From an uncultured Hyphomicrobiales bacterium (lineage in GTDB: Bacteria; Pseudomonadota; Alphaproteobacteria; Rhizobiales; Devosiaceae), in NCBI GenBank assembly GCA_903842455.1, contig CAIMLX010000222.1, forward strand, positions 1-41,376: a DNA stretch of 41,376 nucleotides, written 5' to 3'. The translations under genes and the position numbers were made by a program. Positions 17,770-28,112 of this stretch are shown here, one piece after another (position 1 is the stretch's first letter; each line of letters starts with the position of its first letter). Under the pieces are notes generated by a model that saw nothing but the letters and a program-made list of their open reading frames with translations, did not search any database and was not told the DNA's origin.

Positions 17770-17792
17770 CGGCTGCGGCTTGGGCGGACCAC

Positions 17793-17819
17793 AAGGGGCG
17801 GCGCGAGCCACCCCTTTTT
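17793..17819 (+). terminator. Terminator after the exporter operon
   Basis: Stem AAGGGGCGGC/GCCACCCCTT with one mismatch and a short loop, followed by TTTC, 24 bases after the stop of the secreted protein. The T tract is on the plus strand, so it serves this operon; ssb converges and ends at 17896. Confidence 0.75.
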
Positions 17820-17895
17820 CATGGGCGACAGCCGAAACAAAACGGGCCGCCGTGAGGCGACCCGCTGAACACTGATCCAACCGGCACAGATGCGA

Positions 17896-18438
17896 TCAGA
17901 ACGGGATATCGTCGTCCGCACCGCCCTCGAAGGCCGGGGCCGCGCTCGGGCGACGCTCCGGCCGCCCGCCACCGCCGCCGGCACCACCACCGAAGCCGCC
18001 TTCGCGCTGGCCGCCACCGCCGCCGCTGTAATTGCTGCTGCGTTCGGCCGGGGCGGAGAAGCCACCGCCGGCACCCTCGCTGTCACCGCGACTGTCGAGC
18101 AGCACGAGGGTGGAGTTGAAGTTCTGCAGCACGACCTCGGTCGAGTAGCGATCAGCGCCCGACTGGTCCTGCCACTTGCGGGTCTGCAGCGAGCCTTCGA
18201 GATAGACCTTGCCGCCCTTGCGCAGGTACTGCTCGGCCACGCGGCCCAGCGCCTCGTTGAAGATGACGACGCTGTGCCACTCGGTCTTTTCGCGCCGCTC
18301 GCCACTCGCCTTGTCGCGCCAGGTATCCGTGGTGGCGACGCGCAGGTTCACCACCTTGCCGCCCGACGGCAGGTTCCGCACCTCGGGATCGGCCCCGAGG
18401 TTACCCACGATGATCACTTTGTTGACGCCGCCTGCCAT
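17896..18438 (-). CDS. ssb: Single-stranded DNA-binding protein SSB
   Basis: SSB coats single-stranded DNA in replication, repair and recombination and recruits partners by its acidic tip. The 180-residue product has an OB fold at about 1-112 ([50 protein letters not shown]), a Gly/Arg-rich flexible linker, and the C-terminal tip DDDIPF. ATG at 18438 follows AAAGGGAAG, a good ribosome binding site; 18 more in-frame codons upstream have no match. It is divergent from uvrA across a 417-base gap that holds two LexA boxes. Confidence 0.98.
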   Translation of the reverse strand: MAGGVNKVIIVGNLGADPEVRNLPSGGKVVNLRVATTDTWRDKASGERREKTEWHSVVIFNEALGRVAEQYLRKGGKVYLEGSLQTRKWQDQSGADRYSTEVVLQNFNSTLVLLDSRGDSEGAGGGFSAPAERSSNYSGGGGGQREGGFGGGAGGGGGRPERRPSAAPAFEGGADDDIPF

Positions 18439-18562
18439 GGCACTTCCCTTTCGAGTTCTTCCCGGAGACGCGCCCGGACTATTGGCGCGCATCCTAACGC
18501 CGTTGAAGCTCCCGTGGGCGCGGCGATCCGCTTATTCCACAAGCTTCTGGGCTCCACTGTAT

Positions 18563-18599
18563 GTTCCTAATATGTTCTCATTCGAGGCCCGGATGTCAA
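18563..18599 (-). promoter_or_regulatory. Candidate ssb promoter overlapped by a LexA (SOS) box
   Basis: On the minus strand a perfect -35 TTGACA (18599-18594) is followed after 17-18 bases by an AT-rich -10 candidate (AACATA/ACATAT, about 18576-18570). Exactly over this -10 lies GAAC-N7-GAAC (18577-18563; GTTC-N7-GTTC on the plus strand), the direct-repeat LexA box known from alphaproteobacteria. ssb begins 125 bases downstream. The box is seen exactly; LexA binding is inferred. Confidence 0.75.
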
Positions 18600-18644
18600 G
18601 CCAGCGCCCACATTATGTTGCCGGCGCGGTAGCCTGCGACTCAC

Positions 18645-18676
18645 TTGACCGCTTCGATGGCGTTCTGTTTATGTTC
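18645..18676 (+). promoter_or_regulatory. Candidate uvrA promoter overlapped by a second LexA (SOS) box
   Basis: On the plus strand a -35 TTGACC (18645-18650) is followed after 17 bases by a weak -10 candidate TTTATG (18668-18673). GTTC-TGTTTAT-GTTC at 18662-18676 covers it and matches GTTC-N7-GTTC exactly. uvrA begins 180 bases downstream. The rest of the 18439-18855 gap holds no gene that I can support; it is leader sequence for the two divergent genes. Confidence 0.75.
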
Positions 18677-18855
18677 ATGGCAAGTGTGACCGGCGCCAGC
18701 GACCGGGTTGGTGACACGGCCTCGTGAGACGTGGTTAGATTGAAAGTCCGGCCCCAACTCCCAAGTAGGCAGCCGATCCCTCTTTTTGAGAAACCCTGAC
18801 ACGATCTGGCAGAGAGCGGCTGTAAAGCTCGCGCGCCTCGTAGGTGGAACCGTCT

Positions 18856-21753
<2,898 letters not shown>

Positions 21754-21779
21754 ACCTCCGCCGCCCCTGGCGTAAGGGG

Positions 21780-23300
21780 TCAGGCTGCGCGACGCTGGCG
21801 GCTCGTCGCTGCCGAGACGGTGAACGTGTCGACGATCATGTCGAGTTCGCCGGCCTGCGTTTCGGTCTGCTCGATGGCCGCATTCGTCTCCTCGACGAGG
21901 GCGGCGTTGTGCTGGGTCATCTCGTCCATTTCTCGCACCGCGACTGAAATCTGCTGGAGGGCGGCGGTCTGGCTGGTGCCTGCCTCGGCCATATCGCGCA
22001 TGAGCGTGGCGTTCTCGTCGACCGCCGCGACGATGCGCTCGAGCTTGCGCGTCGCGTCCAGGACCAGTTGGCCGCCGCCGCGCACTTCCTTTTCGCTGCG
22101 ATCGATCAGTTGCTTGACGTCGTGCGAAGCCTGGGCGGCGTTCTGGGCCAGCCGGCGCACCTCGATCGCGACGACGGCGAATCCCTTGCCCGCCTCCCCG
22201 GCCCGCGCCGCCTCGACGGAAGCGTTCAGGGCCAGCAGGTTGGTCTGGAAGGCGATGTCGTCGATCATGCCGATGATATTGCTGATCTGGCCGGACGAGG
22301 ATGCAATGCGCTACATGGCGGAATTCGCGTCGTCCATGACGCGACCGCCTTCGGCGGCGAGCGACGATGCCGCGGACGCCTTCTCACTGGCGAGTTCGGC
22401 GCGCTTGGAGTTGTCGGTGACGGTGTGGAGCAACTGTTCCATTGCGGCCGAGGTCTGCTCGATCGCAGCCGCCTGACGGGTGGTGCGCTCCGAGAGGTCA
22501 TTGGCGCCCGAGAGGATTTCGCCCGTCGCTACCCGCAGCGAGTGCGAGGCTTCGGCAAGCCGTCCCACCACCTGTTCCAGCTGGTCGAACACAGCGTTGG
22601 TGTCGGTCTTGATTTGTTCGAACTCGGGCGCGAAGTCGTCGTCCACCCGCGTCGCCAGATTGCCATCGGCGAGACGCTGCAGCGCGGCGCCCGTCAGAGC
22701 GACGGTCCGTTCGACCTTGGCCTTGGCAAGGCGATCGCGTTCGGCTGCCTCCTCGGTCAACTGGTCGAAATAGACCGTGACGGCCATGTCGACGTCGACC
22801 AGCACGGCCTTCATCATCGCCGTCATGACGCTGGAGATCGCCTCGACATCGATCTGCGGGGCGCTGCCGAACAGCTTTTTCGGCTGGGCGGCCAGTTGCT
22901 CGGCCACGAGGTCCTGCATGACGCCCTTGATCAGCCCCTCGAGAATCAGTCCGTAGCCGCCGACATACCAGCGCGGCTCAAGCCCGATCTTGGCGTGCCG
23001 CAGACCGATTCGACGCGCTGCCTCGACGTAGTCCTGGTCAAACTGTCCGGTGGCAATCACCTTCCAGTGGTTCGCCTGCTTGCCCTGCGCGCGACCCATG
23101 CTGCTCTGGCCATCGAAGAAGCGCGCCACCGCCGGCACCTTTGCCAGCTTGCCATAGAACTTCTCGAGCGAGGGGGTTAGGTGCTTTTCGATGTGACTGC
23201 TGGCGGACCGCAACCGCTCGAGCGCGGCCTCGTCCAAACCGATGAAGTCCAGCCTGTCGCTGAGTGGCGAGGGCGACCCGGTTGACATGGTCGAAGACAT
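21780..23300 (-). pseudogene. Globin-coupled methyl-accepting chemotaxis protein with an internal amber codon
   Basis: The reading frame is intact from ATG 23300 to the stop at 21780 except for one TAG at 22313-22311, codon 330. The first 329 residues hold a protoglobin heme-sensor domain (about 20-180) with the proximal histidine candidate H102 in IGLRHAKIGLEPRWYVGGY, a HAMP-like segment near 225-275, and the start of the signalling coiled coil. The remaining 176 residues after TAG contain the kinase-control tip (IAFQTNLLALNASVEAARAGE) and the returning helix, in the same frame. No membrane segments are seen, so it is a soluble aerotaxis-type receptor like HemAT. A single C-to-T change of a CAG glutamine codon explains the stop. 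Unless read through, the product lacks the part that contacts CheA and CheW. A GGAGGGG precedes the start. Confidence 0.85.
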
Positions 23301-23497
23301 AGGGATGTACCCCTCCAGGTTTCGATGGGCATAAAGCCGTCTGTCGCCCACTACAGGGCCGTTCGTCTGTTATATTGTTCCATACCTTGGTTAATACTTA
23401 CTTCCTCCCCTCACTCCTGAAGGTGAGGGCGCCCAGCGCAGGCACCTTGTCGGCGCCGAGTTCCTTTGTTCTGGTACCGCACGCCTTTTCCGACCGA

Positions 23498-24562
23498 ATG
23501 GACCCTGCATTGACCGCTCCGATCCCCGTCTTCGATGGCCATAACGATGCCCTGCTGCGCCTTCACCTGCAGCGGGCTGGCGACCCGGTCGCCGGTTTTC
23601 TCGCCGGTGCGACCGAGGGGCATATCGACCTGCCCAGGGCGCGGGAAGGTGGGCTGGCTGGCGGGCTGTTCGCGGTGTTTTGTCCGTCGCCGCAGAAGCT
23701 GGACTTCGGCAGCCTCGCGACTGCCGGCGAGATACCCATGCCCCCGCCGCTGCCGCTGGATTTGGCGCGCACGAGCGCGGTAGCCATGATCTCGCTGCTG
23801 TTCCAGCTCGAGCGCGCCTCCGGCGGTCAGGTAGCGGTCTGCCGCAGCGCCGCCGACATCCGCGCGGCGATGGCAACGGGCGCACTTGCGACGGTGCTGC
23901 ATATCGAGGGGGTCGAGTGCATCGATGCGGAGCTCGACTTCCTCGAGGTACTCTACGCGGCCGGACTTCGTTCGCTGGGGCCGGTGTGGAGCAGGCACAA
24001 CATCTTTGGCCATGGCGTGCCCTTCCGGTTCCCCGGCTCGCCCGATATCGGCCCCGGCCTGACCGATGCAGGCAAGCGGCTGGTGGCAGCCTGCAACCGT
24101 CTCGGCGTGCTGGTCGACCTGTCGCACCTCAACGAGCGCGGCTTCTGGGATGTGGCGGAACTATCGACCGCCCCGCTGGTCGCCACCCATTCGAATGCGC
24201 ATGCGCTCTGCCCAACGCCGCGCAACTTGACGGACGACCAGTTGCGCGCCATCCGCGACACCGACGGCATGGCGGGGCTGAACTTCGCCACCGGCTTCCT
24301 GCGTCCGGATGGACGGATGGATGCAGCGACCGACATCGAGGTGATGATCCGGCACCTCGATCACATGATCGAGATAGCCGGCGAAAGCCATGTCGGCCTC
24401 GGTTCGGATTTCGACGGCGCCATCATCCCTGCCGCCATCGGTTCGGCGGCCGGGTTACCGCTGCTGTTCGAGGCCCTGTCGCGCCATGGCTACGACCGGC
24501 CGCTGCTGGAGAAGCTGGCGAACGGCAACTGGCTGTCCCTGCTGGAGCGAACCATCGGCTGA
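23498..24562 (+). CDS. Membrane-dipeptidase-type peptidase (family M19)
   Basis: M19 enzymes are zinc hydrolases that cleave dipeptides, some with D-residues. The 354-residue product has the family metal ligands: HxD in FDGHNDALLRLH near the start, glutamate in LHIEGVECID, histidines in VDLSHLNERGFWD and VATHSNAHAL, and the late aspartate in GLGSDFDGAI. ATG at 23498 gives a normal length; the frame is open 41 codons further upstream from a TTG but that part has no match. There is no evident signal peptide, so it is probably cytoplasmic. It is divergent from the chemoreceptor gene. Confidence 0.93.
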   Translation: MDPALTAPIPVFDGHNDALLRLHLQRAGDPVAGFLAGATEGHIDLPRAREGGLAGGLFAVFCPSPQKLDFGSLATAGEIPMPPPLPLDLARTSAVAMISLLFQLERASGGQVAVCRSAADIRAAMATGALATVLHIEGVECIDAELDFLEVLYAAGLRSLGPVWSRHNIFGHGVPFRFPGSPDIGPGLTDAGKRLVAACNRLGVLVDLSHLNERGFWDVAELSTAPLVATHSNAHALCPTPRNLTDDQLRAIRDTDGMAGLNFATGFLRPDGRMDAATDIEVMIRHLDHMIEIAGESHVGLGSDFDGAIIPAAIGSAAGLPLLFEALSRHGYDRPLLEKLANGNWLSLLERTIG

Positions 24563-24597
24563 TCCGGTCAGCAACTATTGTGACGCAGGTGTGAAAT

Positions 24598-24625
24598 TGC
24601 CATGCGCATTACGCATACCGGCACT
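24598..24625 (+). promoter_or_regulatory. Shared palindromic box upstream of the first DUF1127-like gene
   Basis: Reads GCCATGCGCA, four free bases, GCATA, one free base, CGG, two free bases, CTG. The core ATGCG-N5-CGCAT is an inverted repeat of the T-N11-A form typical for LysR-type regulators. The same 28-base arrangement recurs at 24956-24983, and each copy ends 72 to 75 bases before a small-protein start. Confidence 0.65.
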
Positions 24626-24699
24626 GTATTTGTTCCCGGTACCGCTGCCCTCCAAATCACCGCATGCTGCTTTCGTCTGATGTGACAGGAGACGATGCG

Positions 24700-24846
24700 A
24701 TGTTTGTGCGTGCCGTATGGCGGCTCAAGCGGCTGGTCGACATCAAGCAGACGCTGCGGGAGATGGACGTGCCGACAACCCGCGATGCCCTTGGGCTTTC
24801 CGGGAACGACTTCCGCAAGATGACCCGCGGCCTGTTCGATCGCTGA
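24700..24846 (+). CDS. Small basic protein, divergent DUF1127-like
   Basis: The 48-residue product begins MFVRAVWRLKRLVDIKQTLRE and ends LGLSGNDFRKMTRGLFDR. ATG at 24700 follows AGGAG with 8 bases spacing, much better than the upstream in-frame ATG at 24664. Its C-terminal half lines up with the DUF1127 protein encoded just downstream: QT(L/V)RE(M/L), then LG(L/I)(S/T)xxD(F/I)x(K/R)(M/V)(T/A)R at the same residue numbers 31-43. So I read it as a diverged DUF1127 paralogue. DUF1127 proteins are small arginine-rich proteins; in some alphaproteobacteria they affect phosphate or RNA metabolism. It has its own terminator at 24873 and shares an upstream box with its neighbour. Confidence 0.75.
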   Translation: MFVRAVWRLKRLVDIKQTLREMDVPTTRDALGLSGNDFRKMTRGLFDR

Positions 24847-24872
24847 CTTCAGTTTCGCTTAACCATGACGTG

Positions 24873-24903
24873 GATGGCCGCCGGGCAACCGGCGGCCATC
24901 TTG
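24873..24903 (+). terminator. Terminator after the first DUF1127-like gene
   Basis: A perfect 12-bp stem GATGGCCGCCGG/CCGGCGGCCATC closed by a GCAA tetraloop (24873-24900), followed by a short TTG. The stem is very strong but the T tract is weak. Confidence 0.7.
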
Positions 24904-24955
24904 CTGCCCGGGTATTGCCACACCGATGAACCGACCGTGAAAGGTTGCACAATTA

Positions 24956-24983
24956 GCCATGCGCACAGTGCATAACGGTTCTG
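24956..24983 (+). promoter_or_regulatory. Shared palindromic box upstream of the DUF1127 gene
   Basis: Second copy of the motif at 24598: GCCATGCGCA, four free bases, GCATA, one, CGG, two, CTG. Core ATGCGCACAGTGCAT again fits T-N11-A. The flanking sequence is otherwise different between the copies, so this is a conserved site more than a recent duplication of the whole locus. Confidence 0.65.
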
Positions 24984-25054
24984 AGACATATCGGTCTGCT
25001 CATCGTTCGCGAACGAGCCTATCTAGGAGGTGCAAATCGAAAGGAGACTTCCAA

Positions 25055-25204
25055 ATGGGCATTCGCCAGACTTTCAAGAAGTGGGCCGCTTACTCTCAGA
25101 CCGTCCGTGAGCTCACCGCTCTCGACAACCGCCAGCTGAGCGACCTCGGCATCACGCGCACCGACATCCAGCGTGTTGCTCGCGACCATGCGCGCACCCT
25201 CTAA
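25055..25204 (+). CDS. DUF1127 small protein
   Basis: The 49-residue product is a complete DUF1127 domain: an N-terminal basic/aromatic helix (MGIRQTFKKWAAYSQTVREL), then TALDNRQLSDLGITRTDIQRVARDH. The L-D-xx-L-x-DLGI-xR-xDI pattern is the family hallmark. ATG at 25055 has AAGGAG about 8 bases upstream; an in-frame ATG at 24959 lies inside the upstream palindromic box and is not used. In rhizobia and Brucella such genes are controlled by LysR-type regulators of the VtlR/LsrB kind, which fits the box at 24956. Cytosolic; partner RNAs or proteins unknown here. Confidence 0.92.
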   Translation: MGIRQTFKKWAAYSQTVRELTALDNRQLSDLGITRTDIQRVARDHARTL

Positions 25205-25245
25205 AGGCTCGCCAGTCGTCTCAACCGCCAAGCCGGTCATCTTCC

Positions 25246-25278
25246 GAACGCTCGCTTCCTGAAAAGAAGCGGGCGTTC
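25246..25278 (+). terminator. Hairpin after the DUF1127 gene
   Basis: A 13-bp stem GAACGCTCGCTTC/GAAGCGGGCGTTC with one G-T wobble and a 7-base loop lies 42 bases past the stop, followed by AGTCATTTC. It is between convergent genes (DUF1127 and the glutathione transferase), so it may act in both directions; T tracts are short. Confidence 0.65.
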
Positions 25279-25292
25279 AGTCATTTCGGGCC

Positions 25293-25940
25293 TCAGAACG
25301 CCGATCGCGCCCGCAGGTCGTCATACGGCACGTTGACTGCCTTGCGGAACGCCTGCCGGCCATTCAACCGTTCGTGCCACGCGCTGACGGCAGGCAAAGC
25401 CGGCCGCTCGATGTCCATGGTGCTCCACTGGTAGAGCGCCACGCCGGCCACGATATCGGCGTAGGTGAACTCGGCTCCGCCGAGGTAAGGCGCCTCGTCA
25501 AGCCGCCGCTCCATGATCGAAAGACACCTCGACGTTGCCGCCAGGGCGCGCGCGATCGCCGCCGCATCCTGCTGTTCCGGAGCGGTCCGCACCAGGTTCC
25601 AGAACAGCGCGATCCACGCCGGCTGGAAGGTGGTGGCTGTCCAGTCGGTCCACTGGTCGACGACGGCGCGATCGCGTGCTTCCATCGGGAACAGCAGGCC
25701 GCTGCCATATTCAGCGCTGAGGTAGCGAACAATCGCGTGGCTCTCCCACACGGTGAGCTCGCCGTCGCGCAACGTCGGCACGAGACCGTTGGGGTTCATG
25801 GCCAGGTAGTCCGGGCTGTCGGTGCCACCCCAGGCGCCGCCGAGCGGCACATGATCGTAGGGCAGTTCCAGTTCCTCGAGCGCCCAAACGGCCTTCTGAA
25901 CATTGGCCGAGTTGAGCCGCCCCCAAAGCATGATGGACAT
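25293..25940 (-). CDS. Glutathione S-transferase family protein
   Basis: The 215-residue product has an N-terminal thioredoxin-like domain (MLWGRLNSANVQKAVWALEELELPYDHV) with the cis-proline loop NPNGLVPTL and the glutathione-contacting ESHAIVRYL at about 66-74, and an all-helical C-terminal domain with FTYADIVAGVALYQW. The catalytic serine candidate is in the NSANVQK loop. Such enzymes join glutathione to electrophiles or reduce disulfides; substrate cannot be told. It is divergent from the unknown gene at 25992 with only 51 bases between starts. Confidence 0.9.
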   Translation of the reverse strand: MSIMLWGRLNSANVQKAVWALEELELPYDHVPLGGAWGGTDSPDYLAMNPNGLVPTLRDGELTVWESHAIVRYLSAEYGSGLLFPMEARDRAVVDQWTDWTATTFQPAWIALFWNLVRTAPEQQDAAAIARALAATSRCLSIMERRLDEAPYLGGAEFTYADIVAGVALYQWSTMDIERPALPAVSAWHERLNGRQAFRKAVNVPYDDLRARSAF

Positions 25941-25991
25941 TCGAATCTCCTCCCGGCATCGTCGGCGGCAAAGGTCTCACCGCAGGTTGAT

Positions 25992-26675
25992 ATGCGCAAC
26001 GTACTCGATTTTCTCGAGCCCCGGCCACCCATGCCAACGGATGCGCCAACACTGGCGGCCTTCGACGAAACGTTCGACGCCGCTCTGGCGGCAGGCGGAA
26101 CGGAGCCGATCAATTACCGGCTGGCTGCGCCGCGCTGGCAGTTCATCTGCCATATCGCCGATACGCGGGCTGTGCTCCTGCACGGATCAGGCAACCCGGC
26201 GATCACCCGTTTCGAACCGCGCCAGCCAGAGGACACCACGGAGTTCGGCAACCGCAACGCCGTCTACGCGGCCTCCGACGGTCTGTGGCCGATGTATTTC
26301 GCCATCCTCGACCGGGAGCGCCATCAGATGACGCTGGTCAACAGCGCGGTGCGACCACTGGACCACGCCGGAACTCCCGGGGAGCCGCGCTACTTCTTCT
26401 CGATCTGCAGCTCCGCGCTGGCCGTGGCACCCTGGCGACAGGGCACGCTATATTTCCTGCCGCGGGAGACGTTCGAGCAGCAGCCGGTCGCCGAACTCGC
26501 CGGTTTTCGAGCCGCCATCCTGCAGTGGGCCAGTCCCGAGCCGGTGACGCCCCTGGCGCGGATCGAGGTCGGCCCGGACGATTTCCCGCTCCTCGCGCGG
26601 ATTCGCGGCCATGACCGGGAAACGACCTTTGCCCGAGCGAGGGCGAATCCAGAGGACTTTCCCTGGATCGACTAG
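25992..26675 (+). CDS. Unknown protein with a possible ADP-ribosyltransferase-like signature
   Basis: The 227-residue product is soluble, with no signal or membrane segment. I do not recognise a named family with certainty. Visible features: a leader to about residue 55, then AVLLHGSGNP at 60-69, ITRFEPRQP at 71-79, and FGNRNAVYAASDGLWPMYFAIL at 85-106. A strand ending in H-G-S followed some 25 residues later by a strand with (V)Y-A-(S/T) and a helix is a pattern of the ADP-ribosyltransferase (H-Y-E type) fold, with H64 and Y92 as candidate NAD-binding residues. A third acidic residue is not obvious. ATG at 25992 is chosen over a longer frame that runs antisense to the glutathione transferase. 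Function not assigned. Confidence 0.7.
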   Translation: MRNVLDFLEPRPPMPTDAPTLAAFDETFDAALAAGGTEPINYRLAAPRWQFICHIADTRAVLLHGSGNPAITRFEPRQPEDTTEFGNRNAVYAASDGLWPMYFAILDRERHQMTLVNSAVRPLDHAGTPGEPRYFFSICSSALAVAPWRQGTLYFLPRETFEQQPVAELAGFRAAILQWASPEPVTPLARIEVGPDDFPLLARIRGHDRETTFARARANPEDFPWID

Positions 26676-26717
26676 CTTGGTTGCACCGTTGGCGGCGGGC
26701 TGTTATTTCCCGCGCCC

Positions 26718-28112
26718 ATGCAAGCAAACGACAAGTCCATCATTCACGTCATCGGCGGCGGGCTAGCCGGTTCTGAAGCCGCATGGCAGGCCGCCGAATC
26801 TGGCGCCAGGGTCGTCCTGCACGAGATGCGTCCCGTGCAGCAGACCGACGCCCACCAGACCGAGAGTTTCGCCGAGCTGGTCTGTTCCAACAGCTTCCGT
26901 TCGGACGATCACCAGCACAATGCCGTCGGCCTGCTGCACGAGGAGATGCGGCGCTGCAACTCGCTGATCATGCGCGCGGCGGACCAGCACAAGCTGCCCG
27001 CCGGCGGCGCGCTGGCGGTGGACCGCGACGCCTTCGCCGAGGCGGTGACGCAGGTGCTCCACAACCACCCCAACATCACCATCGAGCGCGGCGAAGTCGC
27101 CGGGCTGCCACCGGATGACTGGGCGAACGTGGTCGTCGCCACCGGCCCACTCACCTCCCCTGCCCTCGCCGCGGCGATCCAGGGACTGACGGGCGAGGAT
27201 TCGCTCGCCTTCTTCGATGCCATCGCGCCGATCGTCCACAAGGACTCGATCGACATGGATGTCGTCTGGGCCCAGTCGCGCTACGACAAGGTGGGGCCGA
27301 TGGGCGACGGGCGCGACTACCTCAACTGCCCGATGGACGAGCAGCAGTATAATGCGTTCGTCGACGCGCTGCTGAGCGCGCCGCTGCACGAGTTCAAGGA
27401 CTGGGAGAAGGTGCCCTACTTCGACGGCTGCCTGCCCATCGAGGTGATGGCCGAGCGCGGCCGCGACACGCTGCGCTGGGGTCCGATGAAGCCGGTCGGC
27501 CTCACCAACCCGCGCAACCCGACGGTCAAGGCGCATGCCATCGTCCAGCTCCGGCAGGACAATGCGCTGGGCACGCTGTGGAACATGGTCGGCTTCCAGA
27601 CCAAGATGCGCTACGGCATCCAGGCCGAAATCTTCCGGCTGATCCCGGGGCTCGAAAACGCGCAGTTCGCGCGGCTCGGGGGGCTGCACCGCAACACCTT
27701 CCTCAACTCGCCCAAGGTCTTGGGGCCGGACCTGAAGCTCAAGGCCATGCCGCGCCTGCGCTTTGCCGGACAGGTGACGGGCGTCGAGGGCTATGTCGAG
27801 AGCGCGGCTGTCGGCCTCATGGCCGGCCGTCTCGCCGCAGCCGATGCGCGCGGCGAGACCCTGGCCATCCCGCCAGCGACAACCGCGATGGGCGCGTTGA
27901 TCAACCACATCACCGGCGGTCACCTCGAGGCCGAAGCCTACTCGGGGGCGCGCAGCTTCCAGCCGATGAACGTGAACTTCGGCCTGTTCCCACCGGTATC
28001 GATTAGCAAGCCAGAGGGCCATGTCGGCCGCTGGAAATCGACCGAAAAGACGATCGCCAAGAAAGAGGCAATCACCTCCCGGGCGCTGCAGGACATCATG
28101 GCGTGGGCATAG
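26718..28112 (+). CDS. trmFO: Methylenetetrahydrofolate-tRNA-(uracil-5-)-methyltransferase TrmFO
   Basis: TrmFO makes ribothymidine at position 54 of tRNA, using methylenetetrahydrofolate as carbon donor and FADH2 as reductant. The 464-residue product starts with the FAD-binding motif [13 protein letters not shown], then [12 protein letters not shown] carrying the first functional cysteine, and later [14 protein letters not shown] carrying the second, both conserved in the family. [28 protein letters not shown] and the C-terminal FAD region [20 protein letters not shown] complete it. It ends 17 bases inside the convergent DUF4153 gene, tail to tail. Confidence 0.97.
   Translation: MQANDKSIIHVIGGGLAGSEAAWQAAESGARVVLHEMRPVQQTDAHQTESFAELVCSNSFRSDDHQHNAVGLLHEEMRRCNSLIMRAADQHKLPAGGALAVDRDAFAEAVTQVLHNHPNITIERGEVAGLPPDDWANVVVATGPLTSPALAAAIQGLTGEDSLAFFDAIAPIVHKDSIDMDVVWAQSRYDKVGPMGDGRDYLNCPMDEQQYNAFVDALLSAPLHEFKDWEKVPYFDGCLPIEVMAERGRDTLRWGPMKPVGLTNPRNPTVKAHAIVQLRQDNALGTLWNMVGFQTKMRYGIQAEIFRLIPGLENAQFARLGGLHRNTFLNSPKVLGPDLKLKAMPRLRFAGQVTGVEGYVESAAVGLMAGRLAAADARGETLAIPPATTAMGALINHITGGHLEAEAYSGARSFQPMNVNFGLFPPVSISKPEGHVGRWKSTEKTIAKKEAITSRALQDIMAWA

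Noticed and set aside
21780-22268. Second half of the chemoreceptor as its own gene (ATG 22268)
   Set aside because: Same frame as the upstream part, no ribosome binding site before the ATG, and the family alignment runs through the TAG; it is a fragment.
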